Position numbers and translations under genes: made by a program. The notes under the pieces were generated by a model. It saw nothing but the letters and a program-made list of their open reading frames with translations. It ran no database searches and was not told where the DNA came from. Source: Alloyangia pacifica (GTDB taxonomy: Bacteria > Pseudomonadota > Alphaproteobacteria > Rhodobacterales > Rhodobacteraceae). From it: DNA of 64,000 bases. Every line of letters begins with the position of its first letter. Within the stretch, counting starts at the first letter, position 1. Positions 28,741-36,993 of this stretch are shown here, piece after piece. The DNA is taken from NCBI RefSeq assembly GCF_020524285.1, contig NZ_JAIVKX010000004.1, positions 186,001 to 250,000 of the forward strand, given 5' to 3'.

Positions 28741-29805
28741 TCAGACCGCACCCTGGGCGATCAGTTCCTGCGCCAGCTTGGCGTAGGCCTGCGCCATCAC
28801 GCCCTCTCCCAGCGCCACCGGCGCGCCGCTGTCGCCGGCGAGGCGGGTCTCGAGGTCGATCGGCAGCTGCGCCAGCACCGGCAGGTTCAGCCGCGCCGCC
28901 TCGGCCGCGACGCCGCCCTGGCCGAAGATATGGCTCTCGCGCCCGCAGTCCGGGCAGACGAAGACCGACATGTTCTCGATCATCCCCAGCACCGGCACGT
29001 TCAGCGTGGCGAAGGCGTCGAGCGCCTTCTTCGCGTCGATCAGCGCCACGTCCTGCGGCGTGGAGACCACGATGGCGCCATCCACCTCGGATTTCTGGCC
29101 GAGCGAGAGCTGCACGTCCCCGGTGCCCGGCGGCAGGTCGATCAGCAGCACGTCGAGCTCGCCCCATTCCACCTGCATCAGCATCTGCTGCAGCGCGCCC
29201 ATCAGCATCGGCCCGCGCCAGACCACCGCCTTGTCCTCGGGCAGCATGACGCCGATCGACATGAGCGTGACGCCATGCGCCTCGAGCGGGATGATGGTCT
29301 TGCCGTCGGGGCTGGCCGGCCGTTTCGAGACACCGAACATACGCGGCTGCGACGGGCCGTGGATGTCGGCATCGAGCAGGCCGACCTTCTTGCCCGCGCG
29401 CGCGAGCGCGACCGCGAGGTTCGACGAGACCGTCGACTTGCCGACCCCGCCCTTGCCCGAGCCGATGGCAATGAGCTTCTTCACCCCCGGCGGGATCATC
29501 CGCCCCTGCTGCGGCTTGGCGTGGCCGCCGAGCTTCAGCGAGGGCGCCTTCGGCGACTGGGTCGGGGCCGAGAGCACGACCGCGGCACTCTCCACCCCCG
29601 GCAGTTCGGCCACCTTCGCCTCGACCACCGCGCGGAAGCCATCCATCTGGCGGGCGATCTCGGGGCTCGGCGCCTCGATCACGAAGCTCACCTTGCCGCC
29701 GTCGACACGCATCGCTCGAATCATATCGCGCGAGATCAGGGTGCCTCCACCGGGCAGATCGAAGCTCTCGAGCAGCTTCGTGATAGCGTCGGACAATTGG
29801 GTCAT
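28741..29805 (-). CDS. apbC: iron-sulphur cluster carrier protein Mrp/ApbC
   Basis: A 354-residue ParA-type P-loop protein that carries [4Fe-4S] clusters to target enzymes. An N-terminal MIP18-like domain (residues 1-90) precedes a Walker motif GKGGVGKSTVSSNL, and a CxxC (FVCPDCGRE) supplies the cluster ligands. The start at 29805 (MTQLSDAI) has an AAGGAAG ribosome site; an in-frame extension to 29862 is rejected. Normal family length. It is divergent from the DUF1127 gene. Confidence 0.93.
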   Translation of the reverse strand: MTQLSDAITKLLESFDLPGGGTLISRDMIRAMRVDGGKVSFVIEAPSPEIARQMDGFRAVVEAKVAELPGVESAAVVLSAPTQSPKAPSLKLGGHAKPQQGRMIPPGVKKLIAIGSGKGGVGKSTVSSNLAVALARAGKKVGLLDADIHGPSQPRMFGVSKRPASPDGKTIIPLEAHGVTLMSIGVMLPEDKAVVWRGPMLMGALQQMLMQVEWGELDVLLIDLPPGTGDVQLSLGQKSEVDGAIVVSTPQDVALIDAKKALDAFATLNVPVLGMIENMSVFVCPDCGRESHIFGQGGVAAEAARLNLPVLAQLPIDLETRLAGDSGAPVALGEGVMAQAYAKLAQELIAQGAV

Positions 29806-29971
29806 GGTTACTTCCTTTCCCTGGACGCATGGTGCCCTTGCGTCATCTTGCGCCCCGCGCAAACCGCAGACACGGTGCGCCTAAATCTTGTGCATAAGCC
29901 CCCGAGAACGCGCAATCCAAAGGGGTTTTCCCCATGCATTTTCCGCATAGCGGCATTGAACCCTCCCGGGA

Positions 29972-30001
29972 TTGTGCACCCGCAGCAACTGGCCCATCTA
30001 T
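29972..30001 (+). promoter_or_regulatory. candidate heat-shock sigma (RpoH-type) promoter for the DUF1127/CcsR locus
   Basis: TTGTGC at 29972-29977 is followed after 15 bases by CCCATCTA-like sequence at 29993-30000, resembling the RpoH -10 pattern CCCCATnT. In Rhodobacter sphaeroides the matching locus is driven by RpoH-family sigma factors; this assignment here is inference, since both boxes are only partial matches. Confidence 0.4.
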
Positions 30002-30052
30002 GGGTCAACGAAAGACAGACGCAACCATCCAGCCAGACGGGCACAGACGCAC

Positions 30053-30256
30053 ATGGCATACGCAACCGACACCACCCGCATCGCAGGCCGCTCCGAAGGA
30101 TTCGTCGAGCGCTTCCGCACTGCCCTCGCACGCCGCCGCCTGTACAAGCAGACCTTCGGCGAGCTCGCATCGCTGAGCAACCGCGAACTGAGCGACCTCG
30201 GGCTGCACCGCTCGATGATCCGCCGGATCGCCTACCAGGCCGCCTACGAGGCATAA
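30053..30256 (+). CDS. DUF1127 small basic protein (CcaF1-like)
   Basis: A 67-residue, arginine-rich protein. The C-terminal half FGELASLSNRELSDLGLHRS is the DUF1127 signature. The known homologue beside CcsR RNAs in Rhodobacter sphaeroides, CcaF1, is an RNA-binding protein that affects maturation of the RNAs in the same transcript. Here the gene also stands directly before such an array: the first stem-loop begins 15 bases after the stop. The ribosome site is weak. It is too short for a confident call by homology alone, but the context is strong. Confidence 0.85.
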   Translation: MAYATDTTRIAGRSEGFVERFRTALARRRLYKQTFGELASLSNRELSDLGLHRSMIRRIAYQAAYEA

Positions 30257-30270
30257 GATTTCGAACACGT

Positions 30271-30343
30271 CCCGGCTCTCTCCTCCTCCCTGAGCCGGTT
30301 CGTTAAGGCGGTGACCTCTCTCCTCCTCCCTGAGGTCACCGCC
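30271..30343 (+). ncRNA. CcsR/cuckoo-like small RNA, unit 1
   Basis: Two stem-loops with the same 13-base loop TCTCCTCCTCCCT. Hairpin 1 has a 7-bp stem CCGGCTC/GAGCCGG (30272-30278, 30292-30298). Hairpin 2 has a perfect 12-bp stem GGCGGTGACCTC/GAGGTCACCGCC (30307-30318, 30332-30343). The loop contains CCTCC, the anti-Shine-Dalgarno sequence. Confidence 0.82.
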
Positions 30344-30371
30344 ACAAAGACACGGGCCGCAAGGTCCAGAC

Positions 30372-30445
30372 ATCGACAGCCCCTCTCCTCCTCCCTGGGG
30401 CATCGATACAGCGGCGATCTCTCTCCTCCTCCCTGAGATCGCCGC
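30372..30445 (+). ncRNA. CcsR/cuckoo-like small RNA, unit 2
   Basis: First hairpin: GCCCC/GGGGC closing the loop TCTCCTCCTCCCT at 30384-30396, extended below a bulge by ATCGA/TCGAT. Second hairpin: perfect 11-bp GCGGCGATCTC/GAGATCGCCGC with the same loop at 30422-30434. Confidence 0.82.
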
Positions 30446-30492
30446 ACCAAATACCGGGGCCTCCTCCAAGAGGTCGCCCCCAGAGCTTCGGA

Positions 30493-30559
30493 GCCCCTCT
30501 CCTCCTCCCTGGGGCAACGATGCAGCGGCGGTCTCTCTCCTCCTCCCTGAGACCGCCGC
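30493..30559 (+). ncRNA. CcsR/cuckoo-like small RNA, unit 3
   Basis: First hairpin GCCCC/GGGGC with loop TCTCCTCCTCCCT at 30498-30510, with TCG/CGA continuing below a two-by-two internal loop. Second hairpin 11-bp GCGGCGGTCTC/GAGACCGCCGC, loop 30536-30548. The unit is almost the same as unit 4. Confidence 0.82.
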
Positions 30560-30605
30560 ACCAGATACCGGGGCTTCCTCCAGGAGGTCGCCCCAAAGTT
30601 TCGGA

Positions 30606-30672
30606 GCCCCTCTCCTCCTCCCTGGGGCAACGATGCAGCGGCGGTCTCTCTCCTCCTCCCTGAGACCGCCGC
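30606..30672 (+). ncRNA. CcsR/cuckoo-like small RNA, unit 4
   Basis: First hairpin GCCCC/GGGGC with loop at 30611-30623; second hairpin 11-bp GCGGCGGTCTC/GAGACCGCCGC with loop at 30649-30661. Its loops lie 113 bases after those of unit 3, a near-exact tandem duplication. Confidence 0.82.
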
Positions 30673-30718
30673 GCCAGATACCGGGGCACAGAATTCAGGT
30701 GCCTCCAGAAGCTTCGGA

Positions 30719-30785
30719 GCCCCTCTCCTCCTCCCTGGGGCGTCGATGCAGCGGCGATCTCTCTCCTCCTCCCTGAGATCGCCGC
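30719..30785 (+). ncRNA. CcsR/cuckoo-like small RNA, unit 5
   Basis: First hairpin GCCCC/GGGGC with loop at 30724-30736; second hairpin 11-bp GCGGCGATCTC/GAGATCGCCGC with loop at 30762-30774. The second stem matches unit 2 rather than units 3 and 4. Confidence 0.82.
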
Positions 30786-30821
30786 ACCCTACATAGGGCC
30801 TCCCTCGGGCCCGACCGGATC

Positions 30822-30909
30822 GGAAGCCCTTCTTCTCCTCCTCCTCGGGCTTTCGTGACACGGAACGGCGGTGCCTCTCCTCCTCCCTGGCACCGCCGTT
30901 TTTCTTTTC
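30822..30909 (+). ncRNA. CcsR/cuckoo-like small RNA, unit 6 (variant, ends in terminator)
   Basis: The first hairpin is divergent: about six paired bases (AAGCCC/GGGCTT) around a 17-base loop at 30830-30846 that still carries repeated CTCCTC. The second is the 12-bp stem AACGGCGGTGCC/GGCACCGCCGTT with the standard loop at 30876-30888, running into a T-rich tail. Confidence 0.75.
30864..30909 (+). terminator. intrinsic terminator of the DUF1127/CcsR transcript
   Basis: The last stem-loop of the array (30864-30900) is followed by TTTCTTTT, so the final small RNA is also a Rho-independent terminator. It separates the array from valS. Confidence 0.85.
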
Positions 30910-31046
30910 CAGCCATCAGCCTCGCTGCGTCCCCTCGCAAAGCCCGCCCCGTGAAGCCTCCCCTGCGCAAGCGGCGCTTTCCCTTTGCCGAGCCTTTCGG
31001 TAGGAGGGTCCGGACAACAGCACAAAGCAGGCATGGGAACGCAGCC

Positions 31047-34000
31047 ATGGCGATGGAAAAGACCTTCAACGCGGCCGAGGCCGAGGCGCGCATCTACAAG
31101 GCGTGGGAAGACAGCGGAGCCTTCAAGGCCGGGGCCAATGCCTCGCGCGACGAGAGCTTCTGCATCATGATCCCGCCGCCGAACGTGACCGGCTCGCTGC
31201 ACATGGGCCACGCGTTCAACAATACGCTGCAAGACATCCTCGTGCGCTGGCACCGGATGCGCGGCTTCGACACGCTCTGGCAGCCGGGGCAGGACCACGC
31301 GGGCATCGCCACGCAGATGGTCGTCGAGCGCGAACTGGCCAAGGACAAGAACAATGCCACCCGTCGCGAGATGGGCCGCGAGGCCTTCCTCGAGAAGGTC
31401 TGGGAATGGAAGCAGCAGTCCGGCGGCACGATCATCAACCAGCTCAAGCGCCTCGGCGCCTCCTGCGACTGGTCGCGCAACGCCTTCACCATGTCGGGGG
31501 CCGAGGGTGCCCCCGCGGGCGAGGAGGGCAACTTCCACGACGCGGTGATCAAGGTCTTCGTCGACATGTACGAGAAGGGCCTGATCTACCGCGGCAAGCG
31601 GCTGGTGAACTGGGACCCGCATTTCGAGACCGCGATCTCTGACCTCGAGGTCGAGAACATCGAGGTGCCGGGCCACATGTGGCACTTCAAGTACCCGCTC
31701 GCCGGCGGCGAGACCTACACCTACGTCGAGAAGGACGAGGACGGCAACGTGCTCTTCTCCGAGGAGCGGGACTACATCTCCATCGCCACCACCCGCCCCG
31801 AGACCATGCTCGGTGACGGCGCGGTCGCGGTGCACCCCTCGGATGAGCGCTACGCGCCGATCGTCGGCAAGCTCTGCGAGATCCCCGTGGGCCCGAAGGA
31901 GCACCGCCGCCTGATCCCGATCATCACCGATGAATACCCCGATCCGACCTTCGGCTCGGGCGCGGTGAAGATCACCGGCGCGCACGACTTCAACGACTAC
32001 GGCGTGGCCAAGCGCGGCGGCATCCCCTGCTACCGCCTGATGGACACCCGCGCCACCATGCGCGAGGATGGTCATCCCTACGCCGAAGCCGCCGAGATCG
32101 CCCAGCAGGTTGCCCGCGGCGAGCTGACGCTCGACGAGCACGAGGCCGACAAGCTCAACCTCGTGCCCGACCACCTGCGCGGCCTCGACCGTTTCGCGGC
32201 GCGTGAAGCGGTGATCGCCGAGATCACCGCCGAGGGTCTCGCGGTGATGACCGAGGCCACCGACCCGCGCCTCGGCAAGGCGGCGGCCAAGGCGCCGCCC
32301 GCCCCCGAGGAAGGCGGCGAGGCGCTGGACGAACCGGAACAATGGGTGCCGCTGGTCGAGGCCAAGCCCATCATGCAGCCCTTCGGCGACCGCTCGAAGG
32401 TGGTGATCGAGCCGATGCTCACCGACCAGTGGTTCGTCGACACCGCGCAGATCGTCGGCCCGGCGCTCGACGCCGTGCGCGAGGGCCGCGTGCGGATCAT
32501 GCCCGAGAGCGGCGAGAAGACCTATTACCACTGGCTCGAGAACATCGAGCCCTGGTGCATCTCGCGCCAGCTGTGGTGGGGCCACCAGATCCCGGTCTGG
32601 CACACCCCGGGCATGGGCGACGAGTGGCGCTCGTTCTGCGCCGCCTCGGAAGGCGAGGCCATCGAGCAGATGAAGGCGGTCTTCGGCGAGGACGCCGAGT
32701 TCCTGATCGTCGAGGATGCCGCCGCCGCCGAGGACCATCTCGCCGCGCTGCTGCAGCAGGGCACCGATTTCACCGGTGTCGACCAGCGCCGCCGCCCGCA
32801 GGCGATCCCGGTCTTCCGCGACCCCGACGTGCTCGACACCTGGTTCTCGTCGGGCCTCTGGCCGATCGGCACGCTGGGCTGGCCCGAGCAGACGCCGGAG
32901 CTGAAGAAGTACTTCCCGACCGACGTGCTGGTCACCGGGCAGGACATCCTGTTCTTCTGGGTCGCCCGGATGATGATGATGCAGCTCGCCGTGGTGGACG
33001 AGATCCCCTTCAAGGACGTCTACCTGCATGGCCTTGTGCGCGACGCCAAGGGCAAGAAGATGTCGAAGTCGCTCGGCAACGTCGTAGACCCGCTGGAGAT
33101 CATCGACGAGTACGGTGCCGATGCGCTGCGCTTCACCAATGCCGCCATGGCCTCGCTCGGCGGCGTGCTGAAGCTCGACATGCAGCGTATCGCCGGCTAC
33201 CGCAACTTCGGCACCAAGCTGTGGAACGCCGCCTCCTACGCGCAGATGAACGGCGTGTTCGAGCTGTCCCATGCGGATGCCGTGCCCGAGACCACCCTGC
33301 CCCTCAACCGCTGGATCAAGGGCGAGGTCGCCAAGACCCGCGAGACGGTGGACGCAGCGCTGGCTGACTACCGTTTCAACGACGCGGCGCAGGCGCTCTA
33401 TGCCTTCGTCTGGGGCACCTTCTGCGACTGGTACCTCGAGTTCACCAAGCCGGTGTTCCACGGCGAGGACGAGGCCGCCAAGGCCGAGACCCGCGCCACT
33501 TACGCCTGGGCCTTCGACCAGTGCCTGATCCTGCTGCACCCGATCATGCCCTTCGTCACCGAAGAGCTCTGGGCGCAGCGCGAACGTCCCAAGATGCTGA
33601 TCCACGCCGACTGGCCGGAGTACAGCGCCGCCGAGATGGTCGATCCGCAGGCCGACGCCGAGCTGAACTGGGTGATCCGGATGATCGAGGCGATCCGCTC
33701 GGCCCGTGCGCAGATGCACGTGCCCGCCGGCGCCTACGTGCCCTGCGTGGTCAAGGGCATGACGCCCGACGCGAAGGCCGCCTACGAGACCAACGAAGCC
33801 TTCGTGAAACGCTACGCGCGGATCGAGGGCCTGACCGAGGTCGAGGAAATGCCCAAGGGCACCGCGGCGCTGGCGCTGAGCGGTGGCACCTTTGGCCTGC
33901 CGCTGGCGGGGATCATCGACGTCGCCGAGGAAAAGGCCCGGCTCGAGAAGGCCCTGCAGAAGCTCGCCAAGGAACTCGGCGGGTTGCGCGGCCGTCTGAA

Positions 34001-34127
34001 GAACCCGAAGTTCGCCGAGAGCGCGCCGGAAGAGGTGGTCCAGGAGACCCGCGACAACCTCGCCGCACGCGAAGAGGAAGAGGCGAAGCTCAAGGAAGCG
34101 CTGGCACGGCTCGCAGAGCTGGGCTGA
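31047..34127 (+). CDS. valS: valine-tRNA ligase
   Basis: A 1026-residue class I aminoacyl-tRNA synthetase that charges tRNA-Val. The HIGH-type motif is [15 protein letters not shown] near residue 47, the KMSKS motif is in [15 protein letters not shown], the editing domain lies between ([16 protein letters not shown], then [14 protein letters not shown]), and the C-terminal arm from about residue 950 is a coiled coil ([18 protein letters not shown]). The ATG at 31047 gives MAMEKTFN; a longer frame to 30855 runs through the small RNA array and is rejected. A strong terminator follows. Confidence 0.96.
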   Translation: MAMEKTFNAAEAEARIYKAWEDSGAFKAGANASRDESFCIMIPPPNVTGSLHMGHAFNNTLQDILVRWHRMRGFDTLWQPGQDHAGIATQMVVERELAKDKNNATRREMGREAFLEKVWEWKQQSGGTIINQLKRLGASCDWSRNAFTMSGAEGAPAGEEGNFHDAVIKVFVDMYEKGLIYRGKRLVNWDPHFETAISDLEVENIEVPGHMWHFKYPLAGGETYTYVEKDEDGNVLFSEERDYISIATTRPETMLGDGAVAVHPSDERYAPIVGKLCEIPVGPKEHRRLIPIITDEYPDPTFGSGAVKITGAHDFNDYGVAKRGGIPCYRLMDTRATMREDGHPYAEAAEIAQQVARGELTLDEHEADKLNLVPDHLRGLDRFAAREAVIAEITAEGLAVMTEATDPRLGKAAAKAPPAPEEGGEALDEPEQWVPLVEAKPIMQPFGDRSKVVIEPMLTDQWFVDTAQIVGPALDAVREGRVRIMPESGEKTYYHWLENIEPWCISRQLWWGHQIPVWHTPGMGDEWRSFCAASEGEAIEQMKAVFGEDAEFLIVEDAAAAEDHLAALLQQGTDFTGVDQRRRPQAIPVFRDPDVLDTWFSSGLWPIGTLGWPEQTPELKKYFPTDVLVTGQDILFFWVARMMMMQLAVVDEIPFKDVYLHGLVRDAKGKKMSKSLGNVVDPLEIIDEYGADALRFTNAAMASLGGVLKLDMQRIAGYRNFGTKLWNAASYAQMNGVFELSHADAVPETTLPLNRWIKGEVAKTRETVDAALADYRFNDAAQALYAFVWGTFCDWYLEFTKPVFHGEDEAAKAETRATYAWAFDQCLILLHPIMPFVTEELWAQRERPKMLIHADWPEYSAAEMVDPQADAELNWVIRMIEAIRSARAQMHVPAGAYVPCVVKGMTPDAKAAYETNEAFVKRYARIEGLTEVEEMPKGTAALALSGGTFGLPLAGIIDVAEEKARLEKALQKLAKELGGLRGRLKNPKFAESAPEEVVQETRDNLAAREEEEAKLKEALARLAELG

Positions 34128-34151
34128 CGCCCCGAGACGCCTGAACACGAA

Positions 34152-34185
34152 GGCCCGCCCGGAGACGCTCCGGGCGGGCCTTTTT
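34152..34185 (+). terminator. intrinsic terminator of valS
   Basis: Perfect 13-bp stem GGCCCGCCCGGAG (34152-34164) and CTCCGGGCGGGCC (34168-34180) with loop ACG, then TTTTTC. It begins 25 bases after the valS stop. Confidence 0.92.
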
Positions 34186-34236
34186 CATTGCGGGCGCCTC
34201 TCCCCGGCGCGGCGCGGGTGGCAGACGGTGGGCCAT

Positions 34237-34319
34237 GCGTATTTGGAAAGAGAAGAAGCGCACAAGGGAAGAGCGGGAAGGCGCGCCGCGCCAGCCCCTT
34301 CTTCTCTTCTCAAATACGC
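34237..34319. repeat. long-armed inverted repeat, copy R5
   Basis: Left arm 34237-34258 is identical to the left arm of R3 (GCGTATTTGGAAAGAG and on). Right arm 34298-34319 is the near reverse complement, ending CAAATACGC. The spacer contains its own stem GGCGCG/CGCGCC. It lies between the convergent valS and recN genes. Confidence 0.75.
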
Positions 34320-34345
34320 AAAATGCCGAGGGGACCGCCCGCGCC

Positions 34346-35998
34346 TCAGCCGACCAGGAGCGCCCGCGCCGCCGCCCGCGCCTCGGGGGTGACCGTGTCG
34401 CCCGCCAGCATGCGCGCGATCTCGTCCTCGCGCTCGTCCTCGCCGAGCGGCGTGACCGACGACAGGGTGATATCGTTCTCCACCCGTTTCGCCACGCGCC
34501 AGTGATGCGCACCGAGCGCCGCCACCTGCGGCGAATGGGTAACGACCAGCACCTGCCCGCCCTCGGCCAGCGCCGCGAGGCGGCGGCCCACGGCGGCGGC
34601 GGTCGCGCCGCCAACGCCCCGGTCGATCTCGTCGAAGATCATCGTCACCTCACCGCCCTGTTCTTCCGACAGGCAGACCTTGAGCGCCAGAAGGAACCGA
34701 GACAGCTCGCCGCCCGAGGCGATCTTGTTGAGCGGCCCGGACGGCGCGCCGGGGTTGGTGGCGACGGTGAAGGCCACGGCGTCGCGCCCCTCGGGGCCTT
34801 CGGGCGCCCCGGTGATCTCGGTGCGGAAGACGGCGCGTTCCATCTTCAACGGCGCCAGTTCGGCGGCGACGGCGGTGTCGAGCCGCGCGGCGGCCTCGCT
34901 ACGCGCAGCGGTCAGCGCGGTCGCGGCGGCGTCATAAGCTTTCTCGGTGCGGCGCACCTCGGCGTTCAGCGCCTCCAGTTCTTCGGCGGAATGGTCCAGC
35001 GCCGAAAGCCGGGCCGAGAGCGTCTCGCGCAGCGGCGCCAGCTCATCGGGCAGCACGTTGTGCTTGCGGGCAAGGCCGCGGATGGCAAAGAGCCGCTCCT
35101 CGGTGTCTTCCAGTGCACGGGGATCGAAGTCGAGGGCGTCCAGCGTGTCCTCGACCTCGCGCGCGGCCTCGTCGAGCTCGGCCATGGCGCGGGTCAGCGC
35201 AGAGATCGCCGCGTCCAGACGCCCTTCGGCGCCGTCCGAGGCGCCCTCGAGCCAGCGCAGCGCATCGGCCATGGCGCCCTCTGCCCCGTCGTTGCCCAGC
35301 GTGTGACCGGCGCGGGCGATGTCGGCGCGAATGCGCTCGGCGGCCTGCATCATGCGGCGCTTCTGGTCGAGCTCGGCCTCTTCCCCGGCCTCGGGAGCGA
35401 GCTTGTCCAGCTCGGCCACGGCGTGGCGCAGGAAGTCCTCCTCGGCGCGCACGGCCTCGAGCGCCGTCTCGGCCTCCGACAGGCGCTTGCGGGCGCTACG
35501 CTGGTCGGCCCAGGCCGCGCGGGCGGTCGCGAGTTCCGCGGTCAGCGCCGCGTAGGCGTCGAGGATGTCGCGGTGGCCCGAGGGGTTCAGCAGACCTCGG
35601 TCGTCGTGCTGCCCGTGCAGTTCCACGAGTGTCTCCGACAGGCGGCGCAGCACCTCGCCGCTGGCGCGGCGGTCGTTGATCCAAGCGGTCTTGCGGCCGT
35701 CGGCCGTGTTCACCCGGCGCAGGATCAGCTCATCCGACACCGGCAGCCCAACGTCCTCCAGAACCGCGCGCGCGGCATGGCCCGGCGACAATTCGAAAAC
35801 GGCGGTGACCTCGCCCTGCGCGGCGCCGGCGCGCACCAGTTCGGCGCGGCCGCGCCAGCCGAGTACGAATCCGAGGCTGTCGAGCAGGATCGACTTGCCC
35901 GCGCCGGTCTCGCCGGTGAGCACGTTGAGGCCCGGCTGGAAGTTCAGGTCCAGCCGGTCGATAATCAGCAGATCTCGGATTTCAAGCGCTCGGAGCAT
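34346..35998 (-). CDS. recN: DNA repair protein RecN
   Basis: A 550-residue SMC-like ATPase for double-strand break repair. Walker A is GETGAGKSILLDSLGFVLG near residue 31, then long coiled-coil arms (about residues 150-370, Ala/Glu/Leu-rich), and the C-terminal ABC half with LNKIASGGELSRFLLALK (signature) and MIFDEIDRGVGGATA (Walker B). Length is normal. It lies 27 bases downstream of bamD on the same strand. Confidence 0.95.
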   Translation of the reverse strand: MLRALEIRDLLIIDRLDLNFQPGLNVLTGETGAGKSILLDSLGFVLGWRGRAELVRAGAAQGEVTAVFELSPGHAARAVLEDVGLPVSDELILRRVNTADGRKTAWINDRRASGEVLRRLSETLVELHGQHDDRGLLNPSGHRDILDAYAALTAELATARAAWADQRSARKRLSEAETALEAVRAEEDFLRHAVAELDKLAPEAGEEAELDQKRRMMQAAERIRADIARAGHTLGNDGAEGAMADALRWLEGASDGAEGRLDAAISALTRAMAELDEAAREVEDTLDALDFDPRALEDTEERLFAIRGLARKHNVLPDELAPLRETLSARLSALDHSAEELEALNAEVRRTEKAYDAAATALTAARSEAAARLDTAVAAELAPLKMERAVFRTEITGAPEGPEGRDAVAFTVATNPGAPSGPLNKIASGGELSRFLLALKVCLSEEQGGEVTMIFDEIDRGVGGATAAAVGRRLAALAEGGQVLVVTHSPQVAALGAHHWRVAKRVENDITLSSVTPLGEDEREDEIARMLAGDTVTPEARAAARALLVG

Positions 35999-36025
35999 CC
36001 ATTCAGGCGGGCGAGCCGCTCTCCC

Positions 36026-36880
36026 TCAGATCCACTGGCCCTTGATCATCTGGCGGTACACCTGGGCCAGCCAGCTGTCGCCCGCGGCTTCCAGTTCCAG
36101 CCCGCGGCCGGTGAGCAGCTTGTAGCTGTCCTCGTACCATTGCGTGCCGCGGTAGTTGTACCCCAGGATCGCCCCGGCGCTCTGCGCCTCTTCCACCAGC
36201 CCCAGCGAGAGATAGGCCTCGACCAGCCGGTGCAGCGCCTCGGCGGTGTGCGTGGTGGTCTGGAAGTCCTCGACCACGACACGGAAGCGGCTGATCGCGG
36301 CGCCGTAATTCTCGCGCTTGAGATAGTAGCGCCCGATCTCCATTTCCTTCGCCGCGAGGTGGTCGAAGGCGAGATCGAACTTGAGGATCGAGCTGCGCGC
36401 GTATTCGCTGTCGGGGTAGCGTTCGATGACCGTGCGCAACGCCTGCAGCGCCTGGAATGTCAGCCCCTGGTCGCGGCCGACTTCCTCGATCTGGTCATAA
36501 TACGACAGCGCCAGAAGATACTGCGCGTAGGCGGCATCTTCGTCGCTGGGATAGAAGTCGATGTAGCGCTGTGCCGCCGAGCGCGAATTCTCGTAATCCT
36601 TCGCCCGGTGGTAGCTGTAGGCCTGCATGATCAGCGCACGCTTGGCCCAGTCCGAATAGGGGTAGAGACGCTCCACCTCGCCGAAATAGAAGGCGGCGCG
36701 CTCGGCGTCGCTGCGCTCCATTTCGAACTCGCCGCGCTCGAAGATCTGCTCGGCCGTGTAATTCTCGATCGGAACCCCGCCTGGGCCGGTTCCGGGCAGT
36801 TCCTGCGCTCCGCAGCCTGCCAGAAGAATCGCGGAGAAAGCCGCCCCGATCACTGCATTTCGCGATCTGCCGCCTGCCAT
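36026..36880 (-). CDS. bamD: outer membrane assembly factor BamD
   Basis: A 284-residue lipoprotein of the BAM complex, which inserts beta-barrel proteins in the outer membrane. The signal peptide ends in the lipobox LLAGC (Cys22). The mature part is a run of TPR-like helices (AERAAFYFGEVERLYPYSDW, AKRALIMQAYSYHRAKDYEN, YAQYLLALSYYDQIEEVGRD). It sits between lpxC and recN, a common order in this group. Confidence 0.93.
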   Translation of the reverse strand: MAGGRSRNAVIGAAFSAILLAGCGAQELPGTGPGGVPIENYTAEQIFERGEFEMERSDAERAAFYFGEVERLYPYSDWAKRALIMQAYSYHRAKDYENSRSAAQRYIDFYPSDEDAAYAQYLLALSYYDQIEEVGRDQGLTFQALQALRTVIERYPDSEYARSSILKFDLAFDHLAAKEMEIGRYYLKRENYGAAISRFRVVVEDFQTTTHTAEALHRLVEAYLSLGLVEEAQSAGAILGYNYRGTQWYEDSYKLLTGRGLELEAAGDSWLAQVYRQMIKGQWI

Positions 36881-36993
36881 GCCCGACTTACCTCACATTC
36901 CTTGCCAAGCCCCCTCCGGGGCCTTGGCTCGGTCCTAGCACAGAAATTTCCGGGGCAAAACGCCTTAACGGCGATTTGAGCGCGGGGCCGCTG

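Noticed and set aside
30271-30900. CRISPR array
   Set aside because: The constant part is only 13 bases, always a hairpin loop, and the flanks are paired stems rather than unique spacers; no cas genes are near.
30789-34148. A 1119-codon open frame antisense to valS
   Set aside because: It is a mirror of the GC-rich valS gene; its product is His/Leu/Val-rich low-complexity with no family motifs, and valS has the complete synthetase motifs.
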